Assembly (NCBI GenBank): GCA_040394195.1
Contig: JBEBSR010000026.1
Location: 1-35,877 of the forward strand
Length of the DNA stretch: 35,877 nt
From: Wohlfahrtiimonas larvae_A
GTDB lineage: Bacteria > Pseudomonadota > Gammaproteobacteria > Cardiobacteriales > Wohlfahrtiimonadaceae
Reading direction: 5' to 3'
In this document: one piece after another, positions 13,836 through 21,370 of the stretch
Layout: each line of letters begins with the position of its first letter
Numbering within the stretch: position 1 is the first letter of the stretch
Program-made: the position numbers and the translations under genes
The notes under the pieces: generated by a model
The model's input: only the letters and a program-made list of their open reading frames with translations
The model's database searches: none
Told to the model about the DNA's origin: nothing

Positions 13836-15212
13836 ATGAATAAAAAGATATCATCCATGGATGTATTATTCTTAGCCATGGGCGCTATGCTCGGCTGGGG
13901 CTGGGTTATTTTATCCGGCGACTGGGTTGCAACTGCTGGTTTCATGGGTGCAACTATTGCTTTCGCAGGCGGTGGCTTGCTCATCATCTGTATTGGTTTA
14001 ACTTATGCTGAATTAGCAACAGCAATCCCTGAAACAGGCGGTGGCGTTGCATTCGTTCAGCGTGCATACAACAACAAACCTTTATCATTCTTAGCAGGTT
14101 GGTCAGTATTATTTGGCTATATGTCAGTAATCGCTTTCGAAGCTGTAGCATTACCAACTGTTATTGATTACATCACACCAATTCAGCATCACGTAAGATT
14201 ATGGAACATTGCAGGTTCTGAAATCTATTTAACATGGGCATTGATTGGCTCTGTAGGCGCATTATTCTTAGGTGCATTGAATTATCGCGGTATTCGCTCA
14301 GCAACAATCTTCCAAACAGTATTCACAATCGCAATCGTAGCTGTAGGTGTTTTATTAATCTTCGGTGCTGGCTATTATGGTGATTCTGAAAACTTAAAAC
14401 CATACTTCAACAATGGTATGGATGGCATGTTAAAAGTATTGATCATGGTGCCATTCATGTTCGTTGGTTTCGATGTTATTCCACAAATCGCATCTGAAAT
14501 CAAAGCAACAAAATCCATCGGTAAAATGTTAGTTATTTCAATTTTATCTGCATTGATCTTCTATGTATTGATCATTTATGGTGTATCTATCGGCTTACCA
14601 CATGCAGATTTACAAACATCTAAATTAGCAACAGCAGATGCAATGACTAACTTATTTGACAGTAAATTATTGGGTCAAGTATTAGTGATTGGTGGTATCG
14701 CAGGGATCGTAACCAGCTGGAATGCATTCGTAATCGGTGGTAGCCGCATTATGTATGCAATGGCAATTCGTGGCATGTTGCCAAATTGGTTTGCAAAATT
14801 GCATCCAAAATATGACACGCCTTCTAACGCAATTATTTTCTTAACAGCTTTAGCATTCTTAGCACCATTATTGGGCCGCCAAGCATTAGTTTGGTTAGTG
14901 AATGCAGGTAGTATTGGTGTTATTTTAGGCTATCTCATTGTGACTTTAGCATTCTTACAATTACGTAAAATTGAACCTGATTTAGAGCGTCCATATGCTG
15001 TGAAATGGCCAAAAACAATTGGTTGGTTAGCAGTATTATTCAGCATTGGCTTCTTATCATTGTACCTCCCTGGCATGCCAGCAGAGTTAAGCTTCCCAAT
15101 TGAATGGAGTTTAGTGTTTGGATGGTACATTATTGGTGCATACTTCTTATTCATGCATAAGAATACAGCTCCAACAATCAATTTTAATTCTGTAAGATTA
15201 GATGCAGAATAG
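13836..15212 (+). CDS. APC-family amino-acid permease (probable GABA/5-aminovalerate or related uptake)
   Basis: 458 residues with about 12 hydrophobic segments throughout. The first helix carries the APC signature around GAMLGWGWVILSGDW, corresponding to the unwound substrate-binding G..(I/L)G.G motif. A family-typical TYAELATAIPETGGG follows, then NYRGIRSAT, FVGFDVIPQIASE in the sixth-helix region and NAFVIGGSRIMYAMA in the eighth. It is an inner-membrane cation-coupled carrier. It is not closely similar to classical GabP in its N-terminus, so the substrate is inferred only from position directly before gabT and gabD. GGAGGAATT precedes the ATG. Confidence 0.9.
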   Translation: MNKKISSMDVLFLAMGAMLGWGWVILSGDWVATAGFMGATIAFAGGGLLIICIGLTYAELATAIPETGGGVAFVQRAYNNKPLSFLAGWSVLFGYMSVIAFEAVALPTVIDYITPIQHHVRLWNIAGSEIYLTWALIGSVGALFLGALNYRGIRSATIFQTVFTIAIVAVGVLLIFGAGYYGDSENLKPYFNNGMDGMLKVLIMVPFMFVGFDVIPQIASEIKATKSIGKMLVISILSALIFYVLIIYGVSIGLPHADLQTSKLATADAMTNLFDSKLLGQVLVIGGIAGIVTSWNAFVIGGSRIMYAMAIRGMLPNWFAKLHPKYDTPSNAIIFLTALAFLAPLLGRQALVWLVNAGSIGVILGYLIVTLAFLQLRKIEPDLERPYAVKWPKTIGWLAVLFSIGFLSLYLPGMPAELSFPIEWSLVFGWYIIGAYFLFMHKNTAPTINFNSVRLDAE

Positions 15213-15224
15213 ACAAATCATAAA

Positions 15225-15251
15225 GAGATAAGTAGCGATCCTACTTATCTC
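15225..15251 (+). promoter_or_regulatory. Intercistronic hairpin without T run
   Basis: GAGATAAGTAG pairs perfectly with CTACTTATCTC around a 5-base loop between the permease stop and gabT. With no T run after it, it is more likely an mRNA stability or processing element than a terminator, allowing different levels of permease and enzymes. Confidence 0.6.
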
Positions 15252-15294
15252 AAGTTAGTTAAAAATAATAGTTACCAAAAAGAGGAAATTTAAA

Positions 15295-16596
15295 ATGTCA
15301 TACAGTACAGAACAATTGCAAGAAATGCGCCAAAAATACGTTGCTCGCGGTGTGAGCAATGGTAACTTGAACATTGCAGCAAAAGCTGTGAACTCAACGA
15401 TCACAACAGAAAAAGGTGAAGAGTTCATCGACTTTGCTGGCGCAATTGGCGTAATGAACGTTGGCCATAGCCATCCTAAAGTTGTTGCAGCAATCAAAGC
15501 ACAAGTTGAAAACTTCACTCATCCTGGTTTTAACGTGATGATGTACGAAAGCTACTTAGAATTATGTAAGCGCTTATGTGAAATCACAGCGGGTGATCAT
15601 GATAAAAAAGCAATTCTATTCAATACAGGCGCTGAAGCTGTAGAGAATGCTGTAAAAATTGCACGTAAATTCACAGGCCGTCCAGGTGTTGTTTCTTTCT
15701 ATCGTGCTTTCCATGGCCGTACGAACTTAACAATGAGTATGACAAGTAAGGTTAATCCTTATAAAGTTGGCTTTGGTCCTTTTGCTTCTGATATTTACCA
15801 AGCACCATATCCATATACATATCAGCGCCCTGCTCACATGTCTGAAGATGAATATGTTGATTATACAATTGCGCGTTTCAATGAATTCTTTAAAGCAACA
15901 GCATCACCAGAAAATACTGCATGTATCGTAATGGAACCAATCCAAGGTGAAGGCGGTTTTGTTGTACCACCAAAACGTTTTGTTGAGCACGTTTATAACT
16001 TCTGCCAAAAATACGGCATTATCTTTGTAGCAGACGAAATCCAAGCGGGTTTTGCACGTACTGGTAAATTGTTCTCTATGGAACATTTCGGCATCGTGCC
16101 TGATTTAATGGCAGTATCTAAATCTTTAGCAGCTGGTGTGCCTTTAAGTGCTGTGATTGGCCGTGCTGACATTGTAAATTCACCAAATCCTGGTGAATTA
16201 GGCGGAACATTCTCTGGTAGCCCATTAGCATGTGCTGCTGCATTGGCAGTAATTGATGTGATTGAAGAAGAAAACTTGAATGAAAAAGCTGAAATTTTAG
16301 GTGCTAAGTTAGAAACTTACTTGAAAGATAAGCAACAAAATTATAACTTCATTGGTGATATTCGTCGTTTGGGTGCAATGGTTGCGGCTGAAATCGTTAA
16401 AGATCCAACAACTCGTGAACCAGATGCTGCAAAAACTTCTGCAATCACTAAATTTGCTAATGAAAATGGCTTATTATTATTATCAGCGGGGATCAACAGT
16501 AACGTTGTCCGTTTCTTAGCACCACTAACAATTACAGATGCGGAATTAACTAAAGGTTTATCAATTTTGGACAAAGCATTAGCATCTGTAAAATAA
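15295..16596 (+). CDS. gabT: 4-aminobutyrate/5-aminovalerate aminotransferase
   Basis: 433 residues, a class-III PLP aminotransferase of normal length. It moves the amino group of GABA or 5-aminovalerate to 2-oxoglutarate, giving succinate or glutarate semialdehyde. Family motifs in order: DFAGAIGVMNVGHSHPKV, NTGAEAVENAVKIAR (phosphate-binding), FHGRT, a MEPIQGEGG segment, ADEIQAGFARTG (Asp247 binds the pyridine nitrogen) and the PLP lysine Lys276 in VSKSLAAGVPL, then GGTFSGSPLAC. AGAGGA lies 8 bases before the ATG. It is followed by gabD after 18 bases, and its semialdehyde product is GabD's substrate. Confidence 0.95.
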   Translation: MSYSTEQLQEMRQKYVARGVSNGNLNIAAKAVNSTITTEKGEEFIDFAGAIGVMNVGHSHPKVVAAIKAQVENFTHPGFNVMMYESYLELCKRLCEITAGDHDKKAILFNTGAEAVENAVKIARKFTGRPGVVSFYRAFHGRTNLTMSMTSKVNPYKVGFGPFASDIYQAPYPYTYQRPAHMSEDEYVDYTIARFNEFFKATASPENTACIVMEPIQGEGGFVVPPKRFVEHVYNFCQKYGIIFVADEIQAGFARTGKLFSMEHFGIVPDLMAVSKSLAAGVPLSAVIGRADIVNSPNPGELGGTFSGSPLACAAALAVIDVIEEENLNEKAEILGAKLETYLKDKQQNYNFIGDIRRLGAMVAAEIVKDPTTREPDAAKTSAITKFANENGLLLLSAGINSNVVRFLAPLTITDAELTKGLSILDKALASVK

Positions 16597-16614
16597 TGCC
16601 AAAGGATTGTCGTA

Positions 16615-18003
16615 ATGAGTGAATTAAACGTATATAACCCCGCAACGGGGGAACTATTGGCAACATTGCCAATGGATTCAAAAGAAATGATCGAAGCTAA
16701 GCTTAAAGCTGGTCATGATGCATTTCGTACATGGCGTAATGCTTCAGTATATGAACGTGCAGCATTAATTGATCGCTGGGCTGATTTGATCATTGAACAA
16801 AAAGATGTTGTGGCTAAAATCATGACGGAAGAAAATGGTAAGCCATTGCGTGAATCATTGGGTGAAGTTTTGAATGCTGTGAGTTATCTCACATGGTATG
16901 CAGAAGAAGCTAAACGCATTTATGGCCGTACAATTCCTGCTAATACCAATAACAAACGCATTATGGTTACACGCCAAGGCATTGGCTTGGTGGCAGCAAT
17001 TACACCGTGGAACTTCCCTGCTGCAATGATGACACGTAAAGCTGGCCCTGCTTTGGCAGCTGGTTGTACTTTCATCGTAAAACCTGCAGAAGATACTCCA
17101 CTAACTATGATCAAATTGGTTGAACTAGCTCATGAAGCTGGCATTCCAAAAGATGTCATTCAGTGTGTTGTAGGTGTTGGCTCAGAAGTTGGCCCTGTTT
17201 TCACATCCAGTAATTATGTACGTAAGATCACATTCACAGGTTCAACGCCAGTTGGAAAGCGTTTAATCAGCGAAGGTGCAAATACTGTTAAGCATATGTC
17301 GATGGAATTAGGTGGACATGCGCCATTCATCATCTGTGAAGATGCTGATATTGATTTTGTGATTACACAAGCGATTGCTTCAAAATTCCGTAATGCTGGC
17401 CAAACTTGTATTTGTGCAAACCGTTTCATCGTGCACAAAAATGTTTTGGCTGAATTTACTGAAAAATTCACAGCTGCAGCTAAAGCACTTAAGTTGGGCA
17501 ATGGCATGGATCCTACAACGGATGTTGGTCCTTTAATCAATAAAAAAGGGTTCGATAAAGTTATAGAACAGATCGAAGATGCTAAAGCAAAAGGTGCTTC
17601 TGTTTTGGTTGGTGGTACTTCTTTTGAAGACAAAGACAAGAAAACATACTTTGTTTCACCAACAGTATTGGGCAATGTGACATTGGATATGATGATCATG
17701 TCTGAAGAGACTTTTGGTCCTGTTGCACCAATCATTGCTTACGATGATTTAGATACAGCACTAGAAATCGCGAATGGCACACCATTTGGCTTAGCAGCTT
17801 ACTATTTCACAAATGACTACAAACGCGGGATTTATCTACAAGATAATCTTAACTTTGGCATCATTGGCTGGAATGATGGTTTACCAACAACGGCACAAGC
17901 ACCTTTTGGCGGTTTTAAAGAAAGTGGTTTAGGTCGTGAAGGTGGCATTGAAGGCATCGAACCTTACTTAGAAACAAAATACCTCTCTATCGGTAACTTA
18001 TAA
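16615..18003 (+). CDS. gabD: Succinate/glutarate semialdehyde dehydrogenase
   Basis: 462 residues, an aldehyde dehydrogenase-superfamily enzyme, about 20 shorter than E. coli GabD, mainly at the N-terminus. It oxidises succinate semialdehyde to succinate and, in this context, glutarate semialdehyde to glutarate, with NAD(P)+. Visible residues: TPWNFP, Lys156 in VKPAE, TGSTPVGK, general base Glu231 in MELGGHAP, catalytic Cys265 in GQTCICANR, and EETFGPVAP. AAGGA lies 8 bases upstream of the ATG. It is the last gene of the permease-gabT-gabD operon before a strong terminator. Confidence 0.95.
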   Translation: MSELNVYNPATGELLATLPMDSKEMIEAKLKAGHDAFRTWRNASVYERAALIDRWADLIIEQKDVVAKIMTEENGKPLRESLGEVLNAVSYLTWYAEEAKRIYGRTIPANTNNKRIMVTRQGIGLVAAITPWNFPAAMMTRKAGPALAAGCTFIVKPAEDTPLTMIKLVELAHEAGIPKDVIQCVVGVGSEVGPVFTSSNYVRKITFTGSTPVGKRLISEGANTVKHMSMELGGHAPFIICEDADIDFVITQAIASKFRNAGQTCICANRFIVHKNVLAEFTEKFTAAAKALKLGNGMDPTTDVGPLINKKGFDKVIEQIEDAKAKGASVLVGGTSFEDKDKKTYFVSPTVLGNVTLDMMIMSEETFGPVAPIIAYDDLDTALEIANGTPFGLAAYYFTNDYKRGIYLQDNLNFGIIGWNDGLPTTAQAPFGGFKESGLGREGGIEGIEPYLETKYLSIGNL

Positions 18004-18029
18004 CAATAACAAACGTTTTTCCCTCATTT

Positions 18030-18071
18030 AATCTGATAAGCCTGCCCATCCTCGCTTATCAGATTTTTTTT
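18030..18071 (+). terminator. Strong intrinsic terminator after gabD
   Basis: AATCTGATAAGC (18030-18041) pairs with GCTTATCAGATT (18054-18065), followed by a run of eight T residues. Confidence 0.95.
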
Positions 18072-18123
18072 GTTAATAGTCTTAGGAAAATAGTTACATT
18101 AGGCAATGGTGTTATATCAAAAA

Positions 18124-18146
18124 AGTGGATATTGTAATGATCCACT
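18124..18146 (+). promoter_or_regulatory. Small hairpin upstream of the cupin gene
   Basis: AGTGGAT (18124-18130) and ATCCACT (18140-18146) can pair 22 bases before the cupin start codon, which itself has no clear ribosome-binding site. It might affect translation initiation. Confidence 0.3.
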
Positions 18147-18167
18147 CTTTCCAAAAAAGTTAATGCT

Positions 18168-18497
18168 ATGAACTTAAACTCAATCCCATTTCAAACTACC
18201 GATTGGTCTCTCATTCCACCAACAGAACATTCAGGTGAAACTGGCATGGCTTATTGGCAAACACAAACTTTTGATAATATTCGTGTGCGCATGGTGACTT
18301 ACACAGCTGGTTATTTAGCTGATCACTGGTGTAAAAAAGGGCACGTATTATTATGTTTAGAAGGTGAACTCACTACAGAGTTAGAAGATGGTCGTATTTT
18401 CACGCTAACGCCAGGGATGAGTTACCAAGTGGCAGATAATGCTGAAGCCCATCGTTCATCGACTACAATTGGCGCTAAGCTATTCATTGTCGATTAA
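18168..18497 (+). CDS. Cupin-fold protein with DHWC motif
   Basis: 109 residues, one small cupin barrel. The family hallmark is Ala-Asp-His-Trp-Cys-Lys-Lys-Gly-His (about 50-58), whose His residues sit where cupins usually hold metal; it matches the proteins catalogued as DHCW-motif cupins. Other conserved parts are EHSGETGMAYW near the N-terminus, CLEGEL and MSYQVADNAEAHRS near the C-terminus. Cytoplasmic, enzymatic role unknown. It stands between the gabD terminator and lhgO (convergent), so a link to glutarate metabolism is only positional. The start lacks a strong Shine-Dalgarno site. Confidence 0.85.
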   Translation: MNLNSIPFQTTDWSLIPPTEHSGETGMAYWQTQTFDNIRVRMVTYTAGYLADHWCKKGHVLLCLEGELTTELEDGRIFTLTPGMSYQVADNAEAHRSSTTIGAKLFIVD

Positions 18498-18508
18498 TAT
18501 AAAAAATA

Positions 18509-18536
18509 GGTATGAAGTTAAGTGAACCTTCATACC
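18509..18536 (-). terminator. Terminator of lhgO
   Basis: GGTATGAAG (18509-18517) and CTTCATACC (18528-18536) form a 9-base stem. On the minus strand it is followed by TATTTTTT, fitting termination of lhgO; the plus side, for the cupin gene, has no T run. Confidence 0.7.
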
Positions 18537-18568
18537 CATCTTAGTGAAGCTTGTATCAATTTCAGTGC

Positions 18569-19837
18569 TTAGCTGCCCTGCACTGCCATCTCAATGCTCG
18601 TTTCATTTGCATCAGCTGTTGCTTTCGCTTCCACTGTTTGCATCACTTCTCTCACGATATATTCCGCAATTGCCAATGAAGATGTTGCGCCTGGTGATGG
18701 TGCATTGCGAATATGTGTAATATTGCCATCTTTACGAATGATGAAATCATCCACTAAGCTGCCATCTTTATTCATAGCTTGCGCTCGAATACCACGAGTT
18801 GCTGGCTTTACAGTCATTTTTGATAAAGATGGAACATATTTCACACATTCATCAATGAAAGTTTGCTGACTCAACACTGTTTTAGATTCACGAATCGCCG
18901 CAGGAATATTTCTGAAAGAAAAGCGCCAAAAACCTGGGTAAACCAAATAATCTGTAATATCTTTAAAATTAAAATTCTTGCCTGTGTAATTTTCACGACC
19001 TAATGATAAAAAGGCATTTGGGCCAATTGTCATTTTGCCATCAATACGCTTCGTAAAATGCACACCCAAGAATGGATATTTAGGATCTGGTACAGGATAA
19101 ATCAAGCCCTTCACATCGTTTGTGAATTGATCATCCAATACAAAATACTGCCCAAAGAATGGCACAATTTTAGGATTCGCTTCATCACCCGAATTTTTCG
19201 CTAAACGATCCGATTGTAAACCTGCACAACTCACCGCATAGTTAAATGTTTCAGGGTAAACAGAACCATCTTTCATAATGATCTGAATGCCATCAGCATT
19301 ATTTTTTAACTCTTTAACTTCTGCGGATAACTGAATCTTGCCACCTTTTGCAATGATGTCTTTAGCGATTTGTTTTGCAATCGATTCATAGCTTACAATT
19401 GCTGTTGTAGGAGAATGCAATGCCGCGATCCCGATGCAATTTGGCTCAACAGCTTTAATTTCATCACCATACAACATGCAAACATCTGGTACTTCGTTAT
19501 CGAGCGCGATTTGATATAAACGTTTTAAACGCTCGACTTCCACTTCAGTCAATGCTACAACTAATTTGCCACATTGATCATAAGGCAAATCATTTGCCTC
19601 ACAATATTCTTTAACCAAATGTACGCCACGGCGGCATAATTTTGCTTTTAAACTACCTTTTGCGTAATACAATCCCGCATGCACAACGCCTGAGTTATGG
19701 CTGGTTTGATGCTGTGCAACACTGCTTTCTTTTTCGAACAATGTCACTTCAGCATTAGGATGATCAATCAATAGTTGTCTGGCAACAGCCAATCCATTAA
19801 TTCCTCCGCCAATTACTGTATACTTGACAATAGACAC
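18569..19837 (-). CDS. lhgO: L-2-hydroxyglutarate oxidase/dehydrogenase (FAD)
   Basis: 422 residues, as expected for LhgO. It oxidises L-2-hydroxyglutarate to 2-oxoglutarate and passes electrons to the respiratory chain at the inner membrane. The FAD dinucleotide fold is at the N-terminus (VIGGGINGLAVAR, about 8-20), followed by QTSHNSGVVHAGLYY and a CGKLVVA strand. YPVPDPKYPFLGVHFT, GKMTIGPNAF and RNAPSPGATSSLAIA near the C-terminus are typical. The start is GTG at 19837 with AAGGAG 6 bases upstream; no in-frame ATG fits. It is transcribed away from the CsiR-like regulator across only 32 bases, unlike E. coli where lhgO follows csiD in the same operon. Confidence 0.95.
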   Translation of the reverse strand: MSIVKYTVIGGGINGLAVARQLLIDHPNAEVTLFEKESSVAQHQTSHNSGVVHAGLYYAKGSLKAKLCRRGVHLVKEYCEANDLPYDQCGKLVVALTEVEVERLKRLYQIALDNEVPDVCMLYGDEIKAVEPNCIGIAALHSPTTAIVSYESIAKQIAKDIIAKGGKIQLSAEVKELKNNADGIQIIMKDGSVYPETFNYAVSCAGLQSDRLAKNSGDEANPKIVPFFGQYFVLDDQFTNDVKGLIYPVPDPKYPFLGVHFTKRIDGKMTIGPNAFLSLGRENYTGKNFNFKDITDYLVYPGFWRFSFRNIPAAIRESKTVLSQQTFIDECVKYVPSLSKMTVKPATRGIRAQAMNKDGSLVDDFIIRKDGNITHIRNAPSPGATSSLAIAEYIVREVMQTVEAKATADANETSIEMAVQGS

Positions 19838-19869
19838 ATCAATCTCCTTTTACTTCGCGTTATACAAAT

Positions 19870-20580
19870 ATGAAAAAACTAAAAAAAATAGAGAGTCTTT
19901 CTGACCAAGCATTTGATCTTCTTCGTGAAGCGATCCTCAATGGTGTTCTTGAACCTGGAAAACTGTACTCAGCAACTGAGATCGGTGAATGGATTGGTGC
20001 TTCTAGAACGCCTGTTCGCGAAGCTGCTCAACAACTTGCGGCCATTGGCTTAGTTCGTGTAGAACGCAATAAAGGTATTCGCATTCTGCCAACATCTCTT
20101 CAAGAATTGATTGAATCTTTCCAGATTCGTTTAATGCTCGAAGTACCTTTGATCCGTAAAGTTGCACTCAACCGAACTGAAGAAGATCTACAAACTATCA
20201 TTGATGCTTATGATAATTTTGCAGTCGCTGCTCAAAAAGATGATGCAGCAGAAACATTAAAAGCAGACAAGGAATATCACTCAGCATTATTGCAAGCTGC
20301 ACACATTGAGCGTGCTTTAGTCATTATTGAAAATACTCGCAATGCTGTACTTTTAACGGGTCCCAGCACCATTCCTTATTCTCGTACTTGTATGGAAGCT
20401 TTTCTGGATCATAAACCGATTCATGAAGCCATTCTCAACAAAAATGCTGATGCAGCTGAAAGTGAAATGAAACGTCACATCATCAATACTGCCAATATGC
20501 TGATTACACAAGAAGCGAAAAAAAGAGACGACTGGATTGATCCAAACCTTCTTAGTCAGTTCTCATGGATTCATAAATAG
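19870..20580 (+). CDS. csiR: CsiR-like GntR/FCD transcriptional regulator
   Basis: 236 residues. An N-terminal winged helix (about 10-75) shows AFDLLREAILNGVLEPG, IGEWIGASRTPVREAAQQL and LVRVERNKGIRI, classic GntR; a helical FCD ligand domain follows (about 90-215) with likely metal/ligand positions in ADKEYHSALL, DHKPIHEAIL and MKRHI. In E. coli CsiR represses this pathway and responds to glutarate; the same is inferred here. The gene has no Shine-Dalgarno site and lies 32 bases from the divergent lhgO start. A perfect TTGACA (19824-19829) inside lhgO suggests the promoter overlaps the lhgO start region and the transcript may have almost no leader. Palindromes GTTGCATGC(A/T)AC at three places in the cluster are probable targets. 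Confidence 0.85.
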   Translation: MKKLKKIESLSDQAFDLLREAILNGVLEPGKLYSATEIGEWIGASRTPVREAAQQLAAIGLVRVERNKGIRILPTSLQELIESFQIRLMLEVPLIRKVALNRTEEDLQTIIDAYDNFAVAAQKDDAAETLKADKEYHSALLQAAHIERALVIIENTRNAVLLTGPSTIPYSRTCMEAFLDHKPIHEAILNKNADAAESEMKRHIINTANMLITQEAKKRDDWIDPNLLSQFSWIHK

Positions 20581-20641
20581 ATCACCATTAATCACATTAT
20601 TATCACATGCTTTTTCTAGGTATTTTATAGCATGTTCATCA

Positions 20642-20653
20642 GTTGCATGCAAC
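20642..20653. promoter_or_regulatory. Third GTTGCATGCAAC palindrome, downstream of csiR
   Basis: A perfect 12-bp copy of the operator candidate lies 62 bases after the csiR stop, with no plus-strand gene downstream until 21371. ACATGC (20605-20610) and GCATGT (20630-20635) form a second dyad just before it. It could be an auxiliary site for looping, or control a short transcript ending at the terminator near 20722. Confidence 0.5.
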
Positions 20654-20698
20654 ACGCAATATGTAAAATTCATAATGTTACGGCGTTTAATCTTATAA

Positions 20699-20727
20699 AA
20701 AACCTCAGTATTTACTGAGGTTTTTAT
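20699..20727. terminator. Bidirectional intrinsic terminator
   Basis: AACCTCAGT (20701-20709) pairs with ACTGAGGTT (20714-20722), with A and T runs on the two sides. It serves the minus-strand gene at 20735 and any plus-strand transcript from csiR. Confidence 0.9.
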
Positions 20728-20734
20728 CTTTCAA

Positions 20735-21127
20735 TTATCCAATCACATCAGATTCTAATAATAAATGTGCTTTAGATAGCGCTTCTTCTTCGGATTCCAC
20801 TACAACCAATGGATATCCCCAAAAATCTTCAAACGTATCTGTGAACTCTTCCATTGATTTTTTAGTTTCTAAATCTCGCGCTATATAGAGATGAACCTTA
20901 ATGTATTTTTGAACCTCTTTTTTATTCGCTTGTGCCCAAAAGGAGATTTTACGACGATCATCCACACGATCTTCATTCTCATCATCTGCACCTTTTCCAA
21001 TAATGACAAAAGGCTGCTTCTTCTCCAGTAATTGCTTCAAATGCAATAAAATCTGGTTATAATTTTTTCTGGATGATGCTGCATAATCTAAATACACAAT
21101 CGGAAAGTTACGGCTATCAATCTTCAT
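20735..21127 (-). CDS. Unrecognised small protein
   Basis: 130 residues, acidic, no signal or membrane segment. It begins Met-Lys-Ile-Asp-Ser-Arg-Asn-Phe-Pro-Ile-Val-Tyr-Leu-Asp-Tyr-Ala-Ala, has a helix LLHLKQLLEKKQ, a strand PFVIIGKGADD, a second strand around VHLYIARDLET and a final helix EEALSKAHLLLES. The alternating strands and helices suggest a small alpha/beta fold. I do not recognise the family. The site AAAGAGA before the ATG is moderate. It ends at a good terminator and its upstream region is shared with the divergent secreted-protein gene at 21371, including a Fur-box-like sequence at 21159-21177. Confidence 0.75.
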   Translation of the reverse strand: MKIDSRNFPIVYLDYAASSRKNYNQILLHLKQLLEKKQPFVIIGKGADDENEDRVDDRRKISFWAQANKKEVQKYIKVHLYIARDLETKKSMEEFTDTFEDFWGYPLVVVESEEEALSKAHLLLESDVIG

Positions 21128-21158
21128 TCAAATTCTCTTTAAATAAAATTCACTTACG

Positions 21159-21177
21159 AATAAGAATAATTATTATA
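21159..21177. promoter_or_regulatory. Fur-box-like sequence
   Basis: AATAAGAATAATTATTATA matches the 19-bp Fur consensus (GATAATGATAATCATTATC) at 14 positions by eye. It is 32 bases upstream of the minus-strand gene start at 21127. The whole gap is very AT-rich, so chance matches are possible. Confidence 0.3.
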
Positions 21178-21321
21178 TAAAATAATTTTTTAGGCTTATT
21201 GCTGAATCAAGACAATAAATTGTCTGAAACAGCCAAGTCTAACATAGAACGATATAAATCAAACCCTAATAGTAACTGTTACATTACAAATATTAACTAT
21301 AATGGTAAGTTTATGTTAATA

Positions 21322-21340
21322 TATAATGACAATTATTAAT
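21322..21340. promoter_or_regulatory. Fur-box-like sequence overlapping a TATAAT
   Basis: TATAATGACAATTATTAAT also matches the Fur consensus at 14 of 19 positions and overlaps a perfect TATAAT (21322-21327), 20 bases before the ATG at 21360. Confidence 0.35.
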
Positions 21341-21370
21341 ATAACTATAGGTTGATTATATGAAAATCAA

